Below are positions 26,441 to 36,543 of a stretch of 64,000 bases of DNA, piece after piece. The notes under the pieces are model-generated. The model was not told where the DNA came from. It did not search any database and saw nothing but the letters and a program-made list of their open reading frames with translations. The stretch comes from Ariolimax columbianus (Eukaryota; Mollusca; Gastropoda; Stylommatophora; Arionidae), in NCBI GenBank assembly GCA_036924085.1, contig JAVGWX010000011.1, positions 24,752,739-24,816,738 on the forward strand, given 5' to 3'. The position numbers were made by a program, and so were the translations under genes. How positions within the stretch are numbered: position 1 is the stretch's first letter; the number at the start of each line of letters is the position of its first letter.

Positions 26441-26959
26441 ATGCACACATGAAAGTCCTGTGTGAAACTATTTTAATGAAATATAAGCGTTAAATATGTT
26501 TTCTAAATTTCTTATAGAATTCACCCATTGCAGACAAAGTTGGTTGTTAAATATGCTGACGATGTAATATATCTAAAATAGTTTGCTGGATATATCGCTG
26601 ATAAACACGTTTAGTATGACAATTGAATGACACAAAATATAAAACAGTGTAAATGTGACATTAGAACTTGTAGTCTAGAAATGAATTTTATTTGGTCGCA
26701 TTCTGTTTTTATGGTTGAAACTGCCATTTTGGAAATCATCTTCAACTTCTGGTTTAGATCTGTGTTTGGATTTTGGTTTATTTTATTAAGAGCATACAAA
26801 ACAGTTTAGTACCAAAGTTCAACGACCTTTAGAATCACTTCTTATTTTCCTAAATGGGGCCGGGACAACAAGGTTGGCAACTAAATTTATAAAAAAAAAG
26901 CTAATATGTTTCAAAAGGTTCTTTTATAGCATCCGACCAATCAGATTTCAGATTGCAAA
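26441..26959 (+). promoter_or_regulatory. Conserved upstream block of receptor A (putative promoter/5' UTR)
   Basis: Shared with 36011-36543 and 50061-50554. Landmarks include TGACATTAGAACTTG, ATGAATT.TATT, ATTTTGGAAATCATCTTCAAC, TTAGAATCACTT, AAATGGGGCCGGGACAACAAGG and a GATTTCAGATTGCAAAATGG start context. Conservation of non-coding sequence here fits a promoter or 5' UTR, but simple co-duplication explains it equally well. No TATA box is asserted. Confidence 0.45.
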
Positions 26960-28090
26960 ATGGTCGGGACAAGTCTTGCACCGAGATTTGAACCACTCAC
27001 CACCTGTTACCTCGGTGGAGCTCTGTCACAGCTTGTGGGAGATGACGATACGATATTCCTTCACATATCTCGGGCACTTATCGTTAAAGGAAGCGTCTCT
27101 TTGGTCGGAATTGTCAATAACCTTATCAGCATCGTTGTTTTCTTCAAGCTTGGTCTCAGAGACAGTATGAGTGTTGGGCTGTTTGCTCTCTCGTCTACAG
27201 ATTTCATCTCATCGCTTTTACATCTGTTAAACAGTCTGTGTTATTTGGTCGACATGCTATATCCAAATAGCCCCGCTGACCTCGGGTTTGTGGGTTATTT
27301 TATATTTGATTGGGCTATCCAAGCAAACTTCGGTGTGTCGTGTTGGATCACAGCTTTGGTATCAATAGAAAGATGTTTCTGTGTAGTTTTTCCATTTAAA
27401 GTTAAGCAGATTTTTACAAGATCTCGTTATCTAATTACCATAATGATCATCTATGCCATCCATTTTACCTTTTACATTTTTATAATCGTTTCTCACAAAA
27501 CGGGGTGGGAAAAAAGGATATATTTCTTTGCGGCCCAGAATGGAACAAATCCGTCAATTTCAGGGAAGAAAGTAATTTTTGATAATGAAACGGGCGTCCT
27601 TAAAAAAATGTTTGATTTAACAGTTGGTGTCATATGCTTACTTCTATCTCATGCGGTTGTTATTACGTGCTCAATATGGATGTGCTACTCTCTAAACTCA
27701 TCAACGAAAGTCAGAAATAACTCGTCAGAAAATGTGGACCAGAATGGCGATGAGAAACGTCCAGCGACTAATTTGACTTTCCGAGAACGAAGACTTATGA
27801 AACTCGTCCTACTTCTAGCACATATATTAGTTATAGGTAACATACCTATGTACATATCCACAATAGTTTACTATACAGTTCCAGGAATATACACCGGCTG
27901 TCAAAGAAATGTGATTGCCATTTTGTGGACGGTAACATTCCTCACTTCCACTATGGGATCATCAATGAATTGTATTGTTTATCTGACCGTCAACTCTAAG
28001 TACAGACGTATGGTGTTTTGGTGGCTTGGAATATCTGACAAACGGCTGAGTGTTTCGAAAGGCATACATAATAGGACCTCTATTTGCTAA
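26960..28090 (+). CDS. Intronless class A GPCR, gastropod chemosensory-receptor-like (copy A)
   Basis: 376 residues, the same length as copy B. Seven hydrophobic segments are visible at about 38-64, 71-97, 113-140, 157-178, 217-243, 282-306 and 317-344. Class A landmarks: Asn54 in TM1 (GIVNN), Asp81 in TM2 (SSTDF), E-R-C at 137-139 in place of DRY at the end of TM3, Asn337-x3-Tyr341 in TM7 in place of NPxxY, then KYRR in helix 8. An N-glycosylation sequon NGT is at 194 in the second extracellular loop. Such receptors couple an extracellular ligand to G proteins at the plasma membrane. The resemblance to expanded chemosensory receptor families of Aplysia-type gastropods suggests a sensory role, but a peptide receptor cannot be excluded. 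The start ATGG context is shared with B and C. Confidence 0.93.
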   Translation: MVGTSLAPRFEPLTTCYLGGALSQLVGDDDTIFLHISRALIVKGSVSLVGIVNNLISIVVFFKLGLRDSMSVGLFALSSTDFISSLLHLLNSLCYLVDMLYPNSPADLGFVGYFIFDWAIQANFGVSCWITALVSIERCFCVVFPFKVKQIFTRSRYLITIMIIYAIHFTFYIFIIVSHKTGWEKRIYFFAAQNGTNPSISGKKVIFDNETGVLKKMFDLTVGVICLLLSHAVVITCSIWMCYSLNSSTKVRNNSSENVDQNGDEKRPATNLTFRERRLMKLVLLLAHILVIGNIPMYISTIVYYTVPGIYTGCQRNVIAILWTVTFLTSTMGSSMNCIVYLTVNSKYRRMVFWWLGISDKRLSVSKGIHNRTSIC

Positions 28091-28343
28091 CCTGCTCCTT
28101 GTAAATCGTGACTGAGGTAGGTTGTTTATCGGGTTAGCGACATCCCCATATAAACACAATTACTACACAACCACACCTCAAATGGTCGAATTCATGCTTT
28201 TATACTTTATAAAACTAAATGCACTATTTGATCTTCTTCTTGATTTTCTTCTTAATTGTCTTCGTCTTGTTTCCTGAAATGGACGTTGTGTCGTAGTTTA
28301 TATTAAGGCTACAATAGCTTCACATTTCTGCCAGCCAGATTCG

Positions 28344-29065
28344 GAAACTAATGTCCTCATGTGGACCTTATGGTGGCTTGAAACTAATTGTCCTCATGTG
28401 GACCTAATGGTGGCTTGAAACTAATTGTCCTCATGTGGACCTAATGGTGGCTTGAAAATAATTGTCCTCATGTGGACCTAATGGTGGCTTGAAACTAATT
28501 GTCCTCATATGGACCTAATGGTGGCTTGAAACTAATTGTCCTCATGTGGACCTAATGGTGGCTTGAAACTAATTGTCCTCATGTGGATCTTTTTTAGCCT
28601 TTAGACACATTTTTCTCAAGTGAACTTTATTTAGATATAAGACACATTGTTCTCATGTGAATATTATTTAACATTTATACAAATTGTTCTCATGTGGACC
28701 TTATTTAGCTCTTAGATAAATTATCCTCATGTTTACTTTAGATATTGTTTAGTCAAATTGTCCTCACGTGGACCGTATTGACCCTTTAGACAACTTATTC
28801 TCATATTAATCGTTTTAAACCTTTAGACAAATTGTTCTCATGTGAATTTTATTGAATATTTAGACAAAAATGATCTCATTTGTGTTTTATGGTGGCTTAA
28901 AAAAAAATTGGTGTAATGTGAATCTTAATAAACCTTTAGACAAAGTGTTCTCACGTGAATCTTATTGAACAGAAGGATCAATGAACAGAAGGCAGAATGA
29001 TCGCATGAGTACATTACGGTGGCTTAAAAGAATTTGTTTTCATGTGGACCTTATTGAGCTTTAGA
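28344..29065. repeat. 37-bp tandem repeat downstream of receptor A
   Basis: GTGGCTTGAAACTAATTGTC then CTCATGTGGACCTAATG, nearly perfect through about 28590 (6-7 copies), then progressively degenerate copies keeping TTAGACAAATTGTTCTCATGTG. Confidence 0.93.
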
Positions 29066-29123
29066 CAGTTTGTCCAAAAACAATACCATAATTTAAAGCT
29101 TCCAAAGATAAGATTAGCATTTT

Positions 29124-29187
29124 GATAGTGGCTAATTCAGATAGTGGCTAATTCAGATAGTGGCTAATTCAGATAGTGGCTAATTCA
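29124..29187. repeat. 16-bp tandem repeat, 4 copies
   Basis: GATAGTGGCTAATTCA four times, the last copy diverging at its end. Confidence 0.95.
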
Positions 29188-29531
29188 CATAGGTGCTGCA
29201 AGCTAAAGCCTATATCCATTTATTATCCATAACATTCTAGGGCCTGGAAAATCACTTAAAGTTAGTCATGGCAAATCATTTAAGGTAAAATATGAAACTG
29301 CCTGGATAACTGGTAATTGATTTACAACTTGGTTAACTGATAATTCGATGAGGGCACAGATACGCATATGGAACTTGGAGTAAGATATGTCCATGTTGGA
29401 AAGCTGCCTGAGTTACATAATCAGCTCCGAAGTGATGATCATTTTTGGCCATTGGAAAACAAAAAATAATGCTTAATGACCAGGACGCCATGCATACATA
29501 TACAGCTCAACTTAGGAAGATGAACAACAAC
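29188..29531. other. Unique DNA, nothing recognised
   Basis: Contains a weak two-fold similarity (AAATCACTTAAAGTTAGTCA / AAATCATTTAAGGTAAAATA) but no gene. Confidence 0.45.
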
Positions 29532-29547
29532 GAATTGTGAGATTGTA
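29532..29547. repeat. Target-site duplication, left copy
   Basis: GAATTGTGAGATTGTA; the same sequence follows the GAA tail at 29847-29862. The first G may belong to the tail, leaving 15 bp. Confidence 0.88.
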
Positions 29548-29846
29548 GACTGGGGTACCACCTATTCAACAAGTTGAAGATAGGTGGCACTGATGAATGC
29601 CCGTGTGGTACCGATAAAATGACCGCTGACCATCTTTCTGCAAAACTGCCCGACATACGAGGATCAGAGAAAGCAGACGTGGCCATCACCAGTGGCAACA
29701 CTAGACAAGTACTATGGCAGTGTCGACAGCCTCAGGATGACCGCTGCTTTTTTCAAAAAAATAAAGGTTGATGTCTGACTGCGTACGATGAAGAAGAAGA
29801 AGAAGAAGAAGAAGAAGAAGAAGAAGAAGAAGAAGAAGAAGAAGAA
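29548..29846 (+). mobile_element. Very short 5'-truncated copy of the GAA-tailed LINE, with target-site duplication
   Basis: Only the last ~245 bp of the element plus a (GAA)n tail of roughly 19 repeats remain. The translation HLFNKLKIGGTDECPCGTDKM matches the zinc-knuckle end of the 16873 and 58196 copies, with frameshifts. Flanks carry AATTGTGAGATTGTA at 29533-29547 and 29848-29862 (15 bp, 16 counting the shared G). It groups with the 40031 copy by GGCAACACTAGACAAGT, where the other two copies have GGAACTGCAAGACAAGC. Confidence 0.92.
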
Positions 29847-29862
29847 GAATTGTGAGATTGTA
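29847..29862. repeat. Target-site duplication, right copy
   Basis: GAATTGTGAGATTGTA directly after the (GAA)n tail, pairing with 29532-29547. Confidence 0.88.
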
Positions 29863-29942
29863 ATAGTCAGAACAGGGAAACCAACTGGATTTTGTGAATA
29901 TGTGGGTTCCAATTTCTATAAACGTTATAAAATACATAGTCG

Positions 29943-30195
29943 ACCAGAGTACTAAAAAGCTTGTTACAGAGAACTTCTTGGTTAGAGCACAAAACAGAAT
30001 GTTACAAAGAACGTCTTGGCTAGAGCACCAAACAACCTGGTACAAAGAACGTCTTGGCTAGAGCACTAAACATACTGTTACAGAGAACGTCATGACTAGA
30101 GAACCAAGCAAAATGTTACAAAAAACGTCTTGTAAAGAGCACCAAACAGCCTGTATACGAGAACGTCTTGGCTAGAAAACCAAACAGGCTTACAG
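29943..30195. repeat. 38-bp tandem repeat, about 6 copies
   Basis: GTTACAGAGAACGTCTTGGC followed by TAGAGCACCAAACA; diverged copies of 37-39 bp. Confidence 0.9.
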
Positions 30196-30459
30196 AGAAG
30201 TTCGTGTGGAGAGGAAGAATACATCAAGGAGGCAAACGCACTCTTTCTCTCCTTGTATGCAAGCAGCTATCCTGACAACCAGTTGTAAGGACATCTAACC
30301 CCCTTCAGAACCCGAGCCGCCAGTACCAGCTTGTCCCAGCTCACTTTCAAAGTCCCCTTATCCTAAACGGATTAGATTGTTAATCTAGTTGTGAAGATGA
30401 TCCTGCTCAATTTTCTCTATCGGTTATTCTACATCCGATAAGGAAAATACTATATGCAC

Positions 30460-30990
30460 ATTGCAAGCAAAGATGCGTCAACATTAGCCTTTGCTGCCAG
30501 ATGCTGTCATTTGAGCATAAAGACCAATCCTGACAAGGCAGAGTTTACCGTCTCACAAAATGAGCACATAGCTGTTCTGAGCTCACAGAATAATATCTGC
30601 CTTGGTATAGGAACTACATGGCTCTTCCATCTTATCTGGGATTTGTACCAAGGCTAATGGAAGCTCAACAAGTTATGCATTATGCCATCCAATTATTAGC
30701 AGCCGTCACATGTAGCTCAAGTGAAAACGATTTACCTGTCTGGCATGTCAGCTATACACTGTCCATGATTCTCAGGCATGCAGCAGAGTGGTTAATACTA
30801 TATCACGATACACTTTTATCTTGGTGGCAACACTCATATTCTGTCGCTTCAAGACGCCTGCCTTCAGTCTCCCAAACACTGATCTGGCTTTTGTAATCCT
30901 GCTGTTGACGTCACAGTCAATATTCGACATCTGTTGTAGGGTAACACGTAGCATGGTATCGTTAGCATCTACACATAGAAGCCTCATAAA
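30460..30990 (-). mobile_element. RTE-like non-LTR relic, post-RT region
   Basis: The minus strand reads VNSRITKARSVFGRLKAGV, then MSVATKIKVYRDIVLTTLLHA, then ESWTVYS and further decayed sequence. This matches the typical RI.KA..AFGRL...TKIKVY..vVL.TLLYG.E.W segment of RTE-type proteins. Stops and frameshifts are present. It is a different subfamily from 22850-23250. Confidence 0.78.
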
Positions 30991-31154
30991 TCACCAACAT
31001 TCAAAACTATACAAACTATATATATTCTGTGTGCACTTTCACCAAAAATATTTTGATGTACGATTATTGTTTATAAATTGTTTATTTATTACTGCCAATT
31101 ATTTATTATTATGGTTATTTCCATTTATGTTGGTATACCACGCATTCGCTAGTG

Positions 31155-31590
31155 TTATAAGAGGCTCGTTCAAAACGTATGCGACCATCAAGCCGGAAAA
31201 ATAAAATTACTCACCTGGAAGTTCGAAACCAAAATTCTATTGAAACTACTCTCCTTGGAACTCCACACACGTCTCTCAGAGATTCCACAATAGTTGAAAG
31301 CAGTTCAGGAAAGTCTCTATGTTAATGAGTTACAGCTGGGTCGTCGCCTTCTACATAATGTCTTCTCGTGACTTAAACTGGTCTTTTTCAGCGGCATTTT
31401 CAGCTTGGGGGAACAGCCAGAAACCGAAAGGAGCCATGTCGGAAGAGTAGGGAGTTTGGTACACCGTAATGATTGTGTGTTAAGCTAAGACAGTCTCAAT
31501 CAGGGGCGAAGAATGGGCGGGTGCGTTATCGTGATGGGGCTGCAAGTTGCTGTTGTCCACATGTCCAAATATTTGCGTCTAACAGCATCA
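31155..31590 (-). mobile_element. Mariner-like transposase C-terminal relic with one terminal end
   Basis: The minus strand reads HHDNAPAHSS, then YSSDMAPFGFWLFP, then FKSREDI and FLNCFQLLWN. This is the D..N..H and YSPDLAP..F-LFP hallmark of mariner catalytic domains, holding the second and third acidic positions. Several stops interrupt it. The low-coordinate edge has GAGGCTCGTTCAAAACGTAT, a plausible TIR; the 5' half is absent and the 35-bp array of unit B begins at once. Confidence 0.82.
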
Positions 31591-31597
31591 CGAAGAA

Positions 31598-32340
31598 GAC
31601 ACTAGAAATAATACCCCGACATGACACTAACAAACACTAAAAATAATACCCCGAAATGACACTAACAACCACTAAAAATAATACTCCGATATGACACTAA
31701 CAAACACTAACAATAATACCCCGACATGACACTAACAAATACTAGAAAAATACCCCGACATGACACTAACAAACACTAGAAACAATACCCCGACATGACA
31801 CTAACAAACACTAGAATAAATACTCCGATATGACACTAACAAACACTAGCAATTATAACCCCGACATGACACTAACAAACAATAGAAAATATACTCCGAT
31901 ATGACACTAACAAACACTAGAAACAATACCCCGATATGACACTAACAAACACTATAAAAAATACCCAGACAAGACACTAACAAACACTAGAAATAATACC
32001 CTGACATGACACTAACAAACACTAGGTACAATACCCCGACATGACACTAACAAACAATAGAAAATATACCCCAATATGACACTAACAAACACTAGAAACA
32101 ATACTTCGACATGAGACTAACAAACAATAGAAAATATACCCCGATATGACACTAACAAACACTAGAAACAATACCCCGACATGACACTAACAAACACTAG
32201 AATAACTACACCGACATGACACTAACAAACAATAGAAAATATATCCCAATATGACGCTAACAAACACTAGAAACAATACTCCGACATGAGACCAACAGAC
32301 ACTAAAAATAATACATTAATAAGACACAAAAATCACTAGA
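31598..32340. repeat. 35-bp array of unit B, about 21 copies
   Basis: ATGACACTAACAAACACTAG then AAACAATACCCCGAC, related to the arrays of units A and C by the ACACTAGAAACAATACC core. Confidence 0.96.
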
Positions 32341-33340
32341 CATATTACATGATATATAAGAAAATACGAGAACAATAGCTGGACAGGATACAAAATAACA
32401 TGTCGGATGATTCATTCTCCTAGTATTAAGAAGATATGAGAGGAGCACTAATGCGGCAATAACAAAGACGTCTTCCTGAATCAATCAATTACTTATAACC
32501 GTTTACCTCGCTTTGAAGCACAGATCTTCAACAAATACATGCCATGTTTCCCTGTCCTAAGACATCCGTTCCAGCTCTGCCCATGTCAGCCTTGTTTCCA
32601 TTTTTTTTGCCCCAAGCTCTCTGATCCATGTGTGTTTGATCTGGCTCTACTTCCTTTTCGTTGGGAAATCCAGAACAGAGACTGTCTTGTAATTTAATCA
32701 GATGGTTTCTTTGATGTGCTAAATTCTACGTCAGCACCTTCTCCTCAGCTCATGTCCCATTGCTATATGTCTTGTTCTTGCCAACACTTCCACATTAATC
32801 ATCTTATTGTGCCGCATACATCTCTCTTCTTTCTAACAGCCGCCAATTTGTGAAAAATATGAATCTGTTTGGTTACCGCTGTACAAGTTTAAGACCCATG
32901 CAATATAACCGACTAAATTTTAATTTTCAGAAGTCCCCAAATGCTAGTTAAAGCTCCTCTCTTCTTTTGAATTTTTGTTTTGATATCTTTATCTGAACCT
33001 CCTACTTGGTCCATTTTGCTCCCAATGTATGAATGATTCCACAACTAGTCAGAATTTCTGTCCCAGCACATTCAGATTGTTGTTATTAGCATTTATTCTC
33101 ATAATCTGATATTTCTATTTCTATTTCAGACCCAATTTCTGTGATCTCTCATCAAGTAGGCTAATTTTTTCTTTGCACGTCTCTGGTTACGTGACAACAG
33201 ATGCAAGCCATCGCCAATTTCCAGTTCATCGCTGTTTTGTCAAATTCCGTTGAATTCCGTTTTGTGTGTGGGTGAAAGTGTTGTCTCCATATTCTCCCCA
33301 ATAGCCAGTAGACAGAGACTTTGTGTTAACAGTTTACAGA
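32341..33340 (-). mobile_element. RTE-like relic shared with unit C
   Basis: The minus strand contains RLTWAELERMS, then DRETWHVFVEDLC near 32510-32620, which resembles the last residues of RTE-type proteins (A.DR..W...V..LC). Near 33000-33090 it has VVESFIHWEQNGPSRR, resembling V..F.YLG....GG. Unit C carries the equivalent near 45870-46030 and 47090-47400 (for example CAGCACATTCAGATTGTTG against CAGCACATTCTGATTGTTG), so this insertion predates the duplication of B and C. Heavily decayed. Confidence 0.65.
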
Positions 33341-33344
33341 ACAA

Positions 33345-34480
33345 GACTACATCAATGTGTTTATGAATTGCATAATCGTTAGAGGTTAGGTAATTATAAT
33401 GAAACTGCTAAGTTAATAATACAATCATGCGAGTACACTACCTTTACGAGGTCAATAATTATTTTTTCTATAAAAGTATAAGTAATTGTTTGAACACTTT
33501 TGAACCGAATGATTGAATAAGTATGTGTATCGAACAAGTAAACGTCACTAGCTATACAAATATATTGACAATGTCCAAAAGACGAGAGACAAAGACGTCC
33601 TAGCAAATACAGAGAGTTATCTAACTTCATAATTGGAAATTCGATAAAGAAAGTGAAACAAACAGAGATGTAAAGGCGTAATGAAAGGGTAACACGGTAA
33701 CAGCTAGTTGGATTACTTAAGTACTTAAGACTAAAGTTCGCTCGATAAAATTCAAATAGGGAGAGTACGAAAAAGTTAAGTTATCAGAGCCGAGTTATCA
33801 TCCATCTTGTATAAGCTGAGAGCTGGTAGACAGGGGCATTCTAACACTCCATCATCAGTGGCAGTATCTGATACATGACTAACTTTATTATTAACTGTAT
33901 TACTTATTTTAATTAACTGTTTGCGTGCTAATACATTGAGTATCAGGTGGCTGAGAGGTTTGGATTTGGGTCTCCAGTCAAAAGAGCATGCTGGTTCAAA
34001 CCCTTGTACAGTATATTTTTTTTTAAATATCTGAGAAGAAATAACATTCCAGGCTGACTACAATGAGAGATGACTTTTATTCCTTAACCCCTATAAGGGC
34101 TACAAAACAAACGAAGTAAATATATCACACCTGTTTAAATAGATAAATATTGCTTGTCCTGACCCATCAACATGAGCAGAGAGCATGCGTCAATCCATAA
34201 ACACCTGTTATTTTACTGTGTTATCTATGATAGTTATGAACGGTTGGTCAAGCGGTTAGGGCACCAGTCCTTGACAAAGTGAACACGGATTCGTAACATC
34301 ATTAAATTCAACTTTCATTTTCAGTGAGAGGTTAGATATAAAAAAACTAGCATACACACTATAAAGCCAATGCAAGGTTAATGGATCTTATGGATTTGTA
34401 ATACAGCCTCAAAGGCAGTCGCCAGAAGTGGCAATAAAGCGATAATGAAATTACCTTCTTAAAATAATGGTTTGCTATCT
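33345..34480. other. Receptor-unit spacer B with tRNA-like boxes
   Basis: Homologous to 24140-25330 and 47460-48540. It holds a tRNA-like pair of internal promoter boxes: TGGCTGAGAGG at 33948-33958 and GGTTCAAACCC at 33993-34003. A second A-box-like TGGTCAAGCGG is at 34245-34255. No cloverleaf could be drawn, so these are probably old tRNA-derived SINE heads. No protein gene. Confidence 0.6.
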
Positions 34481-34488
34481 GTTATTTT

Positions 34489-36005
34489 GTGTGTGATCCC
34501 AGTGAAGTATTATTGTGTGTGTGTGCCCGACCCCATTCAAGTATTATTGTGTGTGTGTGTGTGTAACCCCAGTCAAGTATTATTGTGTGTGACATCAGTC
34601 AAGTAGTAATGTGTGTCCGACCCCAGTCAAGTATTATTGTGTGCCCGACCCCAGTCAAGTATTATTGTGTGTGACATTAGTCAAGTATTATTGTGTGTGA
34701 CATCCGTCAAGTATTATTGTGTGTGACATCAGTTAAGAATTATTGTGTGTCCGACCCCAGTAAAGTATTATTGTGTGTGACATTAGTCAAGTATTATTGT
34801 GTGTGACATCAGTCAAGTATTATTGTGTGTGACATCAGTCAAGTATTATTGTGTGTCTGACCCCAGTCAAGTATTATTGTGTGTGACACCAGTCAAGTAT
34901 TATTGTGTGTCCGACCCCAGTCAAGTATTGTTGTGTGTCCGACCCCAGTCAAGTATTATTGTGTGTGACACCAGTCAAGTATTATTGTGTGTGACACCAG
35001 TCAAGTAGTATTGTGTGCCCGACCCCAGTCAAGTATTTTTGTGTGTGACACTAGTCAAGTATTATTGTGTGCCCTACTGCAGTCAAGTGTTATTGTGTGT
35101 CCGACCCCAGTCAAGTATTATTGTGTGTCAGACCCCAGTCAAGTAATATTGTGTGTCCGACTCCAGTCAAGTATTATTGTGTGTCCGACCCCAGTCAAGA
35201 ATTATTGTGTGTCCGACCCCAGTCAAGTATTATTGTGTGTCCGACCCCAGTCAAGTATTATTGTGTATCCGTCCCCAGTCTAGTATTATTGTGTGTGACA
35301 CCAGTCAAGTATTATTGTATGCCCGACCCCAGTCAAGTATTATTGTGTGCCAGACCCCAGTCAAGTATTATTGTGTGTGACACCAGTCAAGTATTATTGT
35401 GTGTGACACCAGTCAAGTATTATTGTGTGTGACACCAGTCAAGTATTATTGTGTGTGATACCAGTCAAGTATTATTGTGTGTGATATCATTCAAGTATTA
35501 TTATGTGCCCGACCCCAGTCAAGTATTATTCTGTGTGACACCAGTCAAGTAGTATTGTGTGTGACACCAGTCAAGTATTACTGTGTGTGACACCAGTCAA
35601 GTATTATTGTGTGTGACACCAGTCAAGTAGTATTGTGTGTGACACCAGTCAAGTATTATTGTGTGTGACACCAGTCAAGTTATATTGTGTGCCCGACCCC
35701 AGTCAAGTATTATTGTGTGTGACTCCAGTCAAGTATTATTGTGTGTGACACCAGTCAAGTATTATTGTGTGTGACACCAGTCAAGTATTATTGTGTATCT
35801 GACCCCAGTCAAGTATTATTGTGTGTCCGACCCCAGTCAAGTATTATTGTGTGTCTGACCCCAGTCAAGTATTATTGTGTGTCCGACCCCAGTCAAGTAT
35901 TTTTGTGTGTGACCACAGTCAAGTATTATTGTGTGTGCGACCCAGTTAAGTCTGTTGGTGTGTGACCTCAGTCAAGTGTGTTTGTGTGTGACCCCAATCA
36001 AGTAT
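34489..36005. repeat. AGTCAAGTATTATTGTGTGTGACACC array upstream of receptor B
   Basis: About 55 copies alternating between a 26-bp unit (AGTCAAGTATTATTGTGTGT then GACACC) and a 28-bp unit with CCGACCCC. Most copies contain TGAC-N4-GTCA, an inverted repeat. Reading frames such as VKYYCVSDPSQVLLCVRPQS are repeat artefacts. Confidence 0.97.
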
Positions 36006-36010
36006 TAATG

Positions 36011-36543
36011 CGCAAGTAACAGAGCTGAATTATACTATTTTCGTTAAAAAAACAGCGTATCATATTGTTTCAATAAATAACTTAACATGATAATCCATAA
36101 ACATTCACCATTTATGACCACAATTGGCATTTAACTATATCAATGTATTTAATCGACAATATGATTCTTGAAATATCGCTTAAAAATAACACTTTGAATG
36201 TGACAATAAATTGGCACAAAATTAATGACAGTATAAAAGTCACATATGAGCTTGAAGCTTTGAGATGAATTATGTTCACCAAATTATGGTTTATTTTTAA
36301 GATCGATGCTGTGGATATCATTTTTAACTTCTTGCTTTGATTGACATTTGGGTTTGCGTATGTTTTAACCTGAGAGCCACGTTCACAGATTAGTGACTAC
36401 GTCTAACGACATTAGAATCACTTGCCATTGTCCCAAATGGGGTCGGAACTACGAGATTGTGCACCGAATAATTATAATAACTAATGTGTTTCAAGAGGCG
36501 TTTTCTATTTTATCATGCGACTAATCAGATTTTGGATTACATT
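36011..36543 (+). promoter_or_regulatory. Conserved upstream block of receptor B (putative promoter/5' UTR)
   Basis: Parallel to 26441-26959 and 50061-50554: TTAGAATCACTTGCC, CCAAATGGGGTCGGAACTAC, AATTATAATAACTAATGTGT, TTTTGGATTACATTATGG. Regulatory role is inference. Confidence 0.42.

Noticed and set aside
29701..30045. Leu- or Phe-rich minus frames
   Set aside because: Translations of the (GAA)n tail and 38-bp repeat.
33948..34003. Functional tRNA gene
   Set aside because: A and B boxes are present, but no acceptor stem or cloverleaf could be paired; more likely a SINE relic.
34799..35432. VKYYCVSDPSQVLLC repeat frames
   Set aside because: 26/28-bp array artefact.
36484..36543. Upstream ATG extending receptor B by 20 residues
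   Set aside because: Copies A and C start at the position equivalent to 36544, and the extension is homologous to non-coding upstream sequence in them.
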